Positions 13,637 to 19,669 of a stretch of DNA of 19,669 nt are shown here, one piece after another. Each line of letters starts with the position of its first letter. Positions within the stretch are counted from its first letter, which is position 1. This DNA comes from Pseudomonadota bacterium (GTDB taxonomy: Bacteria; Pseudomonadota; Alphaproteobacteria; Rhizobiales; Xanthobacteraceae): assembly GCA_023435725.1 (NCBI GenBank), contig JAEYRD010000101.1:1-19669 (forward strand), read 5' to 3'. Both the position numbers and the translations under genes were made by a program. A model generated the notes under the pieces. It saw nothing but the letters and a program-made list of their open reading frames with translations, ran no database searches and was not told the origin of the DNA.

Positions 13637-14343
13637 GCGAGCGCAAATCAGACCCCGATCGCGATGACAGCGAGCGCGCCTTCTTCGGGCGCCGCAAGGG
13701 CCACAAGCTCAGGCAGCATCAGGCCGAGCTGATCGATCATCTGCTGCCGCATCTTGCGCTCGACATCGCAAGCAGGGCGCCCGCGAAGGCGAGCGAGATC
13801 TTCGATCCCGCGGCGATCGACCTGCGGCTCGAGATCGGCTTCGGCGGCGGCGAGCATCTTGCGGCGGAGGCACAAACCTTCTCCACGACCGGCTTCATCG
13901 GCTGCGAACCCTATGTCAACGGCATGGCGAAGATCCTCGCGCAGATCGAGGCCGCCAACATCGGCAACATCCGCCTGTTCGCGGGCGATGCGGCCGAGCT
14001 GCTGGCCTGGCTGCCAAAGGCTTCGCTGTCGCGGATCGACCTGATCCATCCCGATCCCTGGCCGAAACGCCGGCACTGGAAGCGGCGCTTCGTCCAGGAC
14101 AGGACGATCGCCGCGATGGCGCGCGTGCTGAAGCCGGGCGGTGAATTCCGTTTCGTCTGCGACATCGACGATTACTGCGCCTGGACGTTGTCGCATCTTG
14201 CGCGCTCGCCGGATTTCGTCTGGCTCGCGGAACGCGCTGACGATTTCCGGCAGCCGTGGGCGGGCTACACCATGACGCGCTACGGCCGAAAGGCCGCGCG
14301 CGAGGGCCGCAAGGCGGCATATCTGCGGTTCAGGCGGGTGTAA
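13633..14343 (+). CDS. trmB: tRNA (guanine-N7-)-methyltransferase
   Basis: A 236-residue SAM-dependent methyltransferase that makes m7G46 in the tRNA variable loop. The SAM-binding motif is L66-EIGFGGGEH75, and the family signature H139-PDPWPKRRHWKRRFV (with catalytic Asp141) is intact. FFGRRKGHKLRQHQ near the N-terminus is the usual RGR-K-l motif of TrmB proteins. VLKPGGEFRFVCDIDDYCAW follows the core strands. The start ATG 13633 overlaps the M20 peptidase stop (ATGA), so translation is probably coupled. It is convergent with the DUF2336 gene, with a palindromic repeat between their ends. Confidence 0.95.
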   Translation: MSERKSDPDRDDSERAFFGRRKGHKLRQHQAELIDHLLPHLALDIASRAPAKASEIFDPAAIDLRLEIGFGGGEHLAAEAQTFSTTGFIGCEPYVNGMAKILAQIEAANIGNIRLFAGDAAELLAWLPKASLSRIDLIHPDPWPKRRHWKRRFVQDRTIAAMARVLKPGGEFRFVCDIDDYCAWTLSHLARSPDFVWLAERADDFRQPWAGYTMTRYGRKAAREGRKAAYLRFRRV

Positions 14344-14369
14344 ATTCGTCGCGGGATCCATCCGCAGTC

Positions 14370-14398
14370 GTCATGCCCGGGCTTGTCCCGGCCGTGAC
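14370..14398. repeat. REP-like palindrome between convergent genes
   Basis: GTCATGCCCGGG (14370-14381) pairs with CCCGGCCGTGAC (14387-14398), with one mismatch and one G-U pair, around CTTGT. It lies 26 bases after the trmB stop and the same distance from the end of the minus-strand gene. The GCCCGGGCTTGTCCCGG core is, from memory, a dispersed Bradyrhizobium intergenic repeat. Its place suggests a bidirectional mRNA 3' end. Confidence 0.7.
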
Positions 14399-14423
14399 GC
14401 CAGGGGCGATGCCCCCTTCGATG

Positions 14424-15506
14424 TTAAATCGTCTGCCGGTTGCGCCAGAAATTCACGACGCGCTCGGCGGTCGTCGGCATGAGGCGCGTGAAATTCATGC
14501 GCGCGGCCTCGATGTCGGCATCGGTCGGCGTGCGATGCGGACCGTACCACAGCAGGATGAGCTCGCGGACCGTGGGCCAGCCGAGATTCAGCACGCGCCC
14601 CAGGATCAGAATCGGATCGTAGCGGTCGCCCGCGATCAGGCGGTCGAGGATCGAGACGCGGACGCCGGTCATCGTCGCAAGTGAAGCGATCGATTCCTCG
14701 TATTTGTGCGCCTTGGCGAAGCCGAGCAGTGCACTCTCGCCGAGATGCCCGCCGTGATGCAAGGAAAGCACCGTGCGCTGTGCCGCCGAGAAATCGCGTC
14801 GCGGCCCCGGCGGCAAGGTTGCCTCCTCGATCGACGCCATGGCGCGCCTGATTTCGACCTGGCGCACGGGATTGACCACGCTGGAGAGGCGGCGCCGAAT
14901 GACGTCGAGCGTGCCGTCGAGAAGCTGTTTCAGGTGCTCGCCGGTGAGATCGGCGCGCTGGCCGATCTTGAGCGTCAACACGCCGTCCTGCGCCGCGCGC
15001 CTGACCAGCTCGGAATAGCTGGCCGGCGAGAACACCGCACCCGCATTCCCCGCGGCGCGACGCACCACGTCGCGATCGCCGCGCTCGACGAGCACGTCAG
15101 TGATGACAGCCGACAAAGCGGGGCGCTCCGTCATCGCCAGCAGATGACCCTGGCCCTTCAGCCGCGCGATCTCGATCAGGACAGCCTCGTCGAGCACGGG
15201 CGAGCGGCGCAGCACGGGGCCCGCCACCATGATCTCGTTTTCGCGCGCGAGCTGACTCACCAGATGCCGCGGCGCGTTGTGCAGCTCCGAGAAGCGCTCG
15301 GCGAGATCGACGCGCGAGGCGAGCTCGGCATGCGGGACGAGATCGATCAGGAGATCGTCGAAGAGGTCGATGAGCTCGGGACGGAGCCTGGCGGAATCCT
15401 GGAAGAACAATTCGGCGATGGCGCGCGCGATCTCGCCGCGACGCCGGGGGTCACCGCGTTTGACGATATCGTCCAGTCCGGGAATGAGCGACGTGGCAAC
15501 GGTCAT
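14424..15506 (-). CDS. DUF2336 domain protein, function unknown
   Basis: A 360-residue, mostly helical protein with no signal peptide or membrane segment. The N-terminal half (about 30-230) shows repeated helical pairs such as ARLRPELIDLFDDLLIDLVPHAE and SPVLDEAVLIEIARLKGQGHLLAMTERPALSAVITDVLVERG, which resemble HEAT-like repeats and match what I know of alphaproteobacterial DUF2336 proteins. The second half contains SAAQRTVLSLHHGGHLGES and a final SRxRYDPI-like helix set ending in VVNFWRNRQTI. I see no catalytic motif. The start ATG (15506-15504 on the plus strand) fits the domain; no strong Shine-Dalgarno is visible. It is transcribed away from rimP, converges with trmB, and is the only minus-strand gene here. 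The function is unknown; binding to partners through helical repeats is plausible. Confidence 0.75.
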   Translation of the reverse strand: MTVATSLIPGLDDIVKRGDPRRRGEIARAIAELFFQDSARLRPELIDLFDDLLIDLVPHAELASRVDLAERFSELHNAPRHLVSQLARENEIMVAGPVLRRSPVLDEAVLIEIARLKGQGHLLAMTERPALSAVITDVLVERGDRDVVRRAAGNAGAVFSPASYSELVRRAAQDGVLTLKIGQRADLTGEHLKQLLDGTLDVIRRRLSSVVNPVRQVEIRRAMASIEEATLPPGPRRDFSAAQRTVLSLHHGGHLGESALLGFAKAHKYEESIASLATMTGVRVSILDRLIAGDRYDPILILGRVLNLGWPTVRELILLWYGPHRTPTDADIEAARMNFTRLMPTTAERVVNFWRNRQTI

Positions 15507-15653
15507 GAACGCAACTCGAACAGGGCACGCCGCGGGAGCGCCCTTGGTCCAAGCCGCCCCACATCGCGCAATTTAGGCCTGGTTGATGAAGGAAGCGTTG
15601 CGCGGAAGGCTGCAGATTGGGCGCAAAAAGCCTCGCCTTCCCTGCGATGGGCC

Positions 15654-15681
15654 TTGTCCGGGAGGGTGGAAAGGGCTATAT
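15654..15681 (+). promoter_or_regulatory. Promoter of the rimP-nusA-ylxR-infB operon
   Basis: TTGTCC (15654-15659) and CTATAT (15676-15681) are separated by 16 bases, a good fit to alphaproteobacterial housekeeping promoters (CTTG at -35, TAT-rich -10). Transcription would start near 15688, leaving a leader of about 175 bases before rimP. The remaining intergenic bases between 15507 and 15653 show no other clear signal. Confidence 0.6.
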
Positions 15682-15718
15682 CAGCGCCAATTCATCTTCT
15701 CATACGATCCGCGTAGTG

Positions 15719-15749
15719 AGAGTGGGCCCGAAAGGACCCGCTCTTTTTT
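15719..15749 (+). terminator. Intrinsic terminator / attenuator in the rimP leader
   Basis: AGAGTGGG (15719-15726) pairs with CCCGCTCT (15737-15744), including one T-G pair. Two more C-G pairs lie beyond a C-A mismatch and close a GAAA tetraloop (15730-15733). Six T (15744-15749) follow. This is a strong Rho-independent terminator about 30-60 bases downstream of the predicted start at 15688, so it lies inside the leader of the nusA operon. The minus-strand gene points away from it, so it cannot serve that gene. Confidence 0.8.
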
Positions 15750-15754
15750 ATTAC

Positions 15755-15799
15755 CCGAACGCGGTTCGGCGGAAGATGCCGGCCCGACGAGCTGTCGGG
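15755..15799 (+). promoter_or_regulatory. Further hairpins in the rimP leader
   Basis: After the terminator, CCGAAC (15755-15760) pairs with GTTCGG (15764-15769), and CCCGAC (15783-15788) pairs with GTCGGG (15794-15799), both perfect 6-bp stems. TTCGG at 15765-15769 could instead pair with CCGAA at 15806-15810, so alternative folds exist. They lie between the T-run and the rimP start and suggest a structured 5' leader. Confidence 0.45.
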
Positions 15800-15864
15800 A
15801 GAGTTCCGAAGCGGGCTTTAAAGTCGTAACCAAGCCTTAACCATCGAGCGCCTTGACCCTGGAT

Positions 15865-16620
15865 ATGACCGAGCCGAACACTGGTTCCACGGATGCCGAA
15901 CTGCTGGCCGAGCCAAGGCTCGTAGTCGAGCCAGGCGTCGCGGCACGGGTGTCCGCGGTTGCAGGTCCCGTGCTGCAGGGCATGGGCTATCGTCTGGTCC
16001 GGATCCGCATTTCCGGGGAAGCCGGCTGCACCGTGCAGATCATGGCCGAGCGGCCGGACGGCTCGATGCAGATCGAGGATTGCGAGGCGATTTCGCGGGC
16101 GCTGTCGCCCGTGCTCGATGTCGCCGACCCCATTGATCGCGCCTATCGGCTGGAAATCTCCTCGCCGGGAATCGACCGCCCCCTGGTGCGGCGCTCCGAT
16201 TTCGAGCGCTATTCCGGGCATCTGGTGAAGGTCGAGATGGCCGTCGCCCACGAGGGTCGGAAGCGGTTCCGCGGCACCATCGGTCCCGTCGAAGGCGACC
16301 GCGTGCATCTGCATCGCGACGACGTCAAGGCGGGCGACGATCCCGATGTTCTCCTGACTATTGAGGATATCGGCGAGGCACGACTGGTGCTGACCGACGA
16401 GCTGATCGCTGAGTCGATGCGCCGCGGCAAGGCCGAGGCACGAGAGATGCGCCGCAATCTCGGCCTGGAGCCGCCACAGGCCCCGCACGCGAAAATCAGC
16501 GAAAAAACGACCAAGAACACCAAGCCGAAAAAGAAGCCGGCACCGAAGAACACCAAGCAACATCGCCTGGCCGCCGAACGCGCGCGGCGTGGCGAGATCG
16601 AGCCTGACGAAGGAGATTAG
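15865..16620 (+). CDS. rimP: Ribosome maturation factor RimP
   Basis: A 251-residue RimP protein that assists 30S maturation. The N-terminal alpha/beta domain (about 20-105) ends in the signature LEISSPGIDRPL (96-107), followed by the SH3-like domain (about 108-180). A Lys/Pro-rich tail (about 209-242) with KKK and several KNTK repeats is an extension beyond E. coli RimP and probably binds RNA nonspecifically. ATG 15865 is chosen; TTG 15853 in the same frame would add four residues, and neither has a good Shine-Dalgarno. nusA begins 2 bases after the stop. The order rimP-nusA-ylxR-infB is the classic operon. Confidence 0.92.
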   Translation: MTEPNTGSTDAELLAEPRLVVEPGVAARVSAVAGPVLQGMGYRLVRIRISGEAGCTVQIMAERPDGSMQIEDCEAISRALSPVLDVADPIDRAYRLEISSPGIDRPLVRRSDFERYSGHLVKVEMAVAHEGRKRFRGTIGPVEGDRVHLHRDDVKAGDDPDVLLTIEDIGEARLVLTDELIAESMRRGKAEAREMRRNLGLEPPQAPHAKISEKTTKNTKPKKKPAPKNTKQHRLAAERARRGEIEPDEGD

Positions 16621-16622
16621 CC

Positions 16623-18233
16623 ATGGCAGTCAGCGCCAATCGACTTGAATTGCTGCAGATCGCCGATGCCGTTGCGCGCGAGAAATCGATCGACCGTGGC
16701 ATCGTCATCGCCGCGATGGAGGACGCCATCGCCAAGGCGGCGCGGGCACGTTACGGCAGCGAGACTGACGTTCATGCCGAGATCGACCCCAAGAAGGGCG
16801 AGCTGCGGCTGTCGCGCCACATGCTGGTCGTCGACAAGGTCGAGAACCATTCCAACCAGATCTCGCTGGTGGATGCGCAGCGCGCCAATCCCGGCGCCCA
16901 GGTCGGCGACACCATCGCCGATACGCTGCCGCCGCTGGAATATGGCCGCATCGCCGCGCAATCGGCCAAGCAGGTGATCGTGCAGAAAGTGCGCGAGGCC
17001 GAGCGCGACCGGCAATACCAGGAATTCAAGGACCGCATCGGCGACATCGTCAACGGCGTCGTCAAGCGCGTCGAATATGGCAGCGTGATCGTGGATCTCG
17101 GCCGTGGCGAAGCCATCATCCGCCGTGACGAAATGCTGCCGCGCGAGGTGTTCCGCAACGGCGACCGCGTCCGCGCCTACATCTTCGACGTCCGTCGCGA
17201 GACCCGCGGTCCGCAGATCTTCCTCTCCCGCACCCATCCGCAGTTCATGGCGAAGCTGTTCGCGCAGGAAGTGCCGGAAATCTATGACGGCATCGTCGAG
17301 ATCAAGGCGGTGGCCCGCGATCCCGGCTCGCGCGCGAAAATCGGCGTGATTTCCCGTGATTCCTCGGTCGATCCGGTCGGCGCCTGCGTCGGTATGCGCG
17401 GCTCGCGCGTGCAGGCGGTGGTGAACGAACTGCAGGGCGAGAAGATCGACATCATTCCCTGGTCGCCCGACATCGCGACCTTCGTGGTCAACGCGCTCGC
17501 GCCGGCCGAAGTCTCCAAGGTCGTCATCGACGAAGACCGCGAGCGCATCGAGGTCGTCGTGCCCGACACCAACAACCAGCTCTCGCTGGCGATCGGCCGC
17601 CGCGGCCAGAACGTACGTCTGGCCTCGCAGCTCACAGGCTGGGACATCGACATCCTGACCGAGCAGGAGGAATCGGAGCGCCGTCAGGCCGACTTCGAAA
17701 ACTCCACTCGCGTCTTCATGGAATCGCTCAACGTCGACGAAGTGGTCGGCCAGTTGCTGGCGTCCGAAGGCTTCACCTCGGTCGAGGAACTCGCCATGGT
17801 GGACGTCAAGGAACTCGCCGGGATCGAGGGCTTCGACGAGGAGACCGCGCAGGAACTCCAGAACCGAGCCCGCGAATATCTCGAGCAGCAGGAAGCCGAG
17901 CTCGAGGCCAAGCGCAAGGAACTCGGCGTCGAGGACGCCCTCAAGGACGTGCCCGGCGTCACCTCCAAGATGCTGGTGAAGTTCGGCGAGAACGACATCA
18001 AGACGGTCGACGACCTCGCCGGCTGCGCCACCGACGACCTGGTCGGCTGGACCGAACGCAAGGAAGGCGGCGAGCAGACCAAATATCCGGGTGCTCTCGA
18101 CGGGATCGACATCTCCCGAGACGACGCTGAAGCGATGATCATGCAGGCCCGCGTCAAGGCCGGCTGGATCACCGAGGCCGATCTCGCCAAGCCCGCTGAA
18201 GCGGCTGAGGCGACCGAAGATCAGCCGGCTTAA
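16623..18233 (+). CDS. nusA: Transcription elongation/termination factor NusA
   Basis: A 536-residue NusA that binds RNA polymerase and nascent RNA and modulates pausing, intrinsic termination and antitermination. Domains in order: N-terminal RNAP-binding domain (1-130), S1 (about 138-202), KH1 (about 230-290) and KH2 (about 300-350, with SLAIGRRGQNVRLASQLTGW). Two C-terminal acidic/HhH-like repeats follow (about 372-420 and 440-520), and the tail is Ala/Glu-rich. AAGGAG (16610-16615) is well spaced before ATG 16623. NusA can repress its own operon in E. coli, and the terminator at 15719-15749 in this operon's leader would be a natural target; that link is inference. Confidence 0.97.
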   Translation: MAVSANRLELLQIADAVAREKSIDRGIVIAAMEDAIAKAARARYGSETDVHAEIDPKKGELRLSRHMLVVDKVENHSNQISLVDAQRANPGAQVGDTIADTLPPLEYGRIAAQSAKQVIVQKVREAERDRQYQEFKDRIGDIVNGVVKRVEYGSVIVDLGRGEAIIRRDEMLPREVFRNGDRVRAYIFDVRRETRGPQIFLSRTHPQFMAKLFAQEVPEIYDGIVEIKAVARDPGSRAKIGVISRDSSVDPVGACVGMRGSRVQAVVNELQGEKIDIIPWSPDIATFVVNALAPAEVSKVVIDEDRERIEVVVPDTNNQLSLAIGRRGQNVRLASQLTGWDIDILTEQEESERRQADFENSTRVFMESLNVDEVVGQLLASEGFTSVEELAMVDVKELAGIEGFDEETAQELQNRAREYLEQQEAELEAKRKELGVEDALKDVPGVTSKMLVKFGENDIKTVDDLAGCATDDLVGWTERKEGGEQTKYPGALDGIDISRDDAEAMIMQARVKAGWITEADLAKPAEAAEATEDQPA

Positions 18234-18256
18234 GGGCGAAGGAGGATGTCGCCCGG

Positions 18257-18940
18257 ATGCTCGCCAGCATTGACCCCGAACTCGACCATGGGCCGCGGAC
18301 CGAAAGGTCCGCGACCATGCGGATGTGCGCGGTCAGTCGCGAGGTCCGGCCGATCGACGAGCTGATCCGCTTCGTCATTTCGCCCCAGAACGGCGTAGTT
18401 CCCGATCTCAAGCGCAAGCTGCCCGGACGCGGCATGTGGATCACCGCCTCGCGACAGGCGGTTGCGGAAGCCGTCCGGCGTCACCAATTTAACAAGGCCT
18501 TCAAGCGCGAACTGCGCATCCCTCAGACGCTTCCCGCCGACGTCGAGGCGCTCCTGGTCCGGAGCGTGACCGAAGCTCTTGGAATTGCCGCGAAAGCCGG
18601 CCGGGTCGTGGCCGGTTTCGGCAAGGTCGAGAGCGCCCTGAGGGAAGGCACGGTCGAGGTCCTGATCCATGCCAGCGACGGGGCCGCGGACGGAATCCGC
18701 AAATTGGACATGCTGGCGCATCAAAATGACGGGAATCGTGGCGCCAAGCCGCAGATTCCTATCGTCACCGTACTGAAATCGATAGAATTGGATTTGGCAC
18801 TGACCCGGTCAAATGTGATACATGCTGCCCTGCTCGCGGGCCCGGCGAGCAAGTCATTCCTGTCACGTAGCCAGATGCTGGTCCGATACCGGATGGCGGA
18901 CGATGACAAGACTGCCGAAAAGCACGGCCAGGATTTCTGA
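18257..18940 (+). CDS. ylxR: YlxR (DUF448) + L7Ae-like RNA-binding protein
   Basis: A 227-residue protein with two RNA-binding domains. YlxR/DUF448 lies at about 22-90: MRMCAVSREVRPIDELIRF, then the conserved GRGMWI at 57-62. An L7Ae/L30e/Gadd45-like fold follows at about 96-200, with EALGIAAKAGRVVAGFGKVESALR and the strand VEVLIHASDGA. This fused form between nusA and infB is common in alphaproteobacteria. It probably binds RNA or ribosomes. GGAGG (18241-18245) supports ATG 18257. ATG 18317 is in frame near the domain start but lies at the end of a strong hairpin. The last 25 residues are basic/acidic and unstructured. Confidence 0.88.
   Translation: MLASIDPELDHGPRTERSATMRMCAVSREVRPIDELIRFVISPQNGVVPDLKRKLPGRGMWITASRQAVAEAVRRHQFNKAFKRELRIPQTLPADVEALLVRSVTEALGIAAKAGRVVAGFGKVESALREGTVEVLIHASDGAADGIRKLDMLAHQNDGNRGAKPQIPIVTVLKSIELDLALTRSNVIHAALLAGPASKSFLSRSQMLVRYRMADDDKTAEKHGQDF
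18287..18319 (+). other. GAAA-loop hairpin inside the start of ylxR
   Basis: CGCGGACC (18294-18301) pairs perfectly with GGTCCGCG (18306-18313) around GAAA, and CATGG (18287-18291) pairs with CCATG (18315-18319) beyond a small GC/A internal loop, giving 13 bp in all. It begins 30 bases after the chosen start codon. No T-run follows. It could modulate ylxR translation or be a protein-binding RNA site. Confidence 0.5.
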
Positions 18941-18964
18941 AGACAACGACGAACCGATGGGACG

Positions 18965-18978
18965 GTGCGGCAACGCAC
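18965..18978 (+). other. GCAA-tetraloop hairpin between ylxR and infB
   Basis: GTGCG (18965-18969) and CGCAC (18974-18978) form a 5-bp stem closed by a GNRA-type GCAA loop, 32 bases before the infB start. It is small and may be chance, but it is the only structured element in the 70-base gap. The infB Shine-Dalgarno AGGA (19000-19003) is outside it. Confidence 0.35.
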
Positions 18979-19010
18979 AACGACAACAAGATCAGGATTA
19001 GGACTGCTGA

Positions 19011-19669
19011 ATGGTTGATACCAAGACCCCTGGCGACAAGAAGCTGAGCGTTCCGAGCAAGACGCTATCGCTCAAGCCGCGCGTCGAAACGGGCACTGTG
19101 CGCCAGAGCTTCAGCCATGGCCGGAGCAAGCAGGTCGTGGTCGAGAAGCGCGGCAAGCGCCGCATCGACGGCAGCCCCGAGCCGCAGGCAACCGAGATTG
19201 CGAAGCCGGCGCCGGCTGCGCCCGCTCCGTCGCGTCCGGCTCCGCCGCCGGCCCAGTCGCGCAACTCCGGATCCGGCGTGGTGCTCCGCACGCTGACCGA
19301 GGACGAACGTTCTGCCCGCGCCAGCGCGCTGGCCGATGCCAAAGTGCGCGAGGTCGAAGAGCGCCGCCAGGCCGAGGAAGAGGCCCAGCGCCGCGCTGTC
19401 CGCGAGGCCGCCGAACGCGCCGAGCGCGAAGCCGCCGAAGCCCGCCGCAAGGCCGAGGAAGAACGCCATCGCCACGAGGAGGAAGCCAAGCGGAAGGCCG
19501 AGACTGAAGCCAAGAAGCGTTTTGGCGAAGGCGAGCAGCCGGCATCTGCCCCTCGCCCTGTTACTACCGCTGCCCCGGCCGCTCCTGCGCCGCGGCCCGG
19601 AGCGCCCGCGGCGCGGCCCGGAACCACCCCGACCGCGCGCCCCGGAACGACGACGGCCCGCCCCGGAAC
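19011..19669 (+). CDS. infB: Translation initiation factor IF-2, N-terminal part (3' truncated by window)
   Basis: The reading frame is open from ATG 19011 to the window end (219 codons). AGGA at 19000-19003 supports the start. The beginning MVDTKTPGDKKLSV leads into the IF2-associated motif LSLKPRVETGTVRQSFSHGR and VVVEKRGKRR (about 20-51). A Pro/Ala-rich linker comes next, then a long charged Ala/Glu/Arg coiled-coil (about 99-167: RASALADAKVREVEERRQAEE). Finally there is a Pro-rich RPG repeat stretch running off the edge. This is the variable N-terminal extension of IF-2; the GTPase and fMet-tRNA-binding domains lie beyond the window. It sits last in the visible rimP-nusA-ylxR-infB operon. 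Open minus-strand frames here are GC-driven shadows. Confidence 0.93.
   Translation, partial: MVDTKTPGDKKLSVPSKTLSLKPRVETGTVRQSFSHGRSKQVVVEKRGKRRIDGSPEPQATEIAKPAPAAPAPSRPAPPPAQSRNSGSGVVLRTLTEDERSARASALADAKVREVEERRQAEEEAQRRAVREAAERAEREAAEARRKAEEERHRHEEEAKRKAETEAKKRFGEGEQPASAPRPVTTAAPAAPAPRPGAPAARPGTTPTARPGTTTARPG

Noticed and set aside
15583..15840. Small plus-strand frame in the rimP leader as a possible leader peptide or gene
   Set aside because: It starts upstream of the predicted promoter, runs through the terminator hairpin, and has no ribosome binding site or recognisable domain.
18998..19627. 209-codon minus-strand open frame opposite infB
   Set aside because: The Ser/Arg/Ala-rich translation mirrors the coiled-coil and Pro-rich region of IF-2. 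The plus strand carries the IF2-associated motif with a good Shine-Dalgarno.
1..19669. CRISPR array, prophage, transposon, toxin-antitoxin or biosynthetic cluster
   Set aside because: No regularly spaced repeats, integrase, transposase, terminal repeats, small paired regulators or biosynthetic enzymes are visible. The genes are ordinary housekeeping genes.

Overview
The window is a gene-dense, GC-rich chromosomal housekeeping region from an alphaproteobacterium. It looks most like Bradyrhizobium or a close relative (Rhizobiales, Nitrobacteraceae). The evidence is the gene order, a Mur-type Fur with its Cys pair lost, an IF2 with the IF2_assoc N-terminus, a DUF2336 protein, and short GC-rich palindromes in the gaps that resemble the dispersed repeats common in Bradyrhizobium genomes. 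This placement comes from pattern recognition, not a database search. I see no prophage, insertion sequence, CRISPR array, rRNA or intact tRNA.

Layout. 1-2272: 3' end of murJ (lipid II flippase), trpS and a universal-stress-protein-like gene. 2273-3010: a candidate extended -10 promoter, a tRNA-arm-like hairpin and nfuA (Fe-S scaffold/carrier). 3011-3353: a 343-base gap with a palindromic repeat and several AT-rich dyads. 3354-5023: tsaB, rimI and a Fur/Mur-family regulator, closely spaced. 5024-5810: a repeat and a HAD phosphatase. 6001-11757: miaB, phoH (ybeZ), ybeY, corC (ybeX) and lnt, the same order as the enterobacterial miaB-ybeZYX-lnt cluster. 11980-14343: an Xre-family regulator (PraR/PhrR-like), an M20 metallopeptidase and trmB. 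14370-14398: a palindromic repeat between convergent genes. 14424-15506 (minus): a DUF2336 protein. 15507-19669: a promoter, an intrinsic terminator in the leader, then rimP, nusA, ylxR-L7Ae and the start of infB.

Themes. Most genes serve translation and RNA handling: tRNA charging and modification (trpS, tsaB, miaB, trmB), ribosome maturation and modification (rimI, ybeY, rimP), transcription elongation and initiation of translation (nusA, ylxR, infB). Envelope genes (murJ, lnt), Fe-S handling (nfuA, which may help supply Fe-S proteins such as MiaB) and metal-responsive regulation (fur/mur) are interleaved. The stop and start codons of tsaB/rimI, corC/lnt and M20 peptidase/trmB overlap by 4 nt, which suggests translational coupling.

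No dramatic new defence or mobile system is visible. The points most worth checking are in non-coding DNA: a promoter followed within about 60 nt by a strong terminator in the rimP-nusA leader, a palindrome centred on a possible -10 box before miaB, two overlapping inverted repeats after the Xre gene, AT-rich dyads before tsaB, a tRNA-arm-like element before nfuA, and a 13-bp GAAA-loop hairpin inside the start of ylxR.
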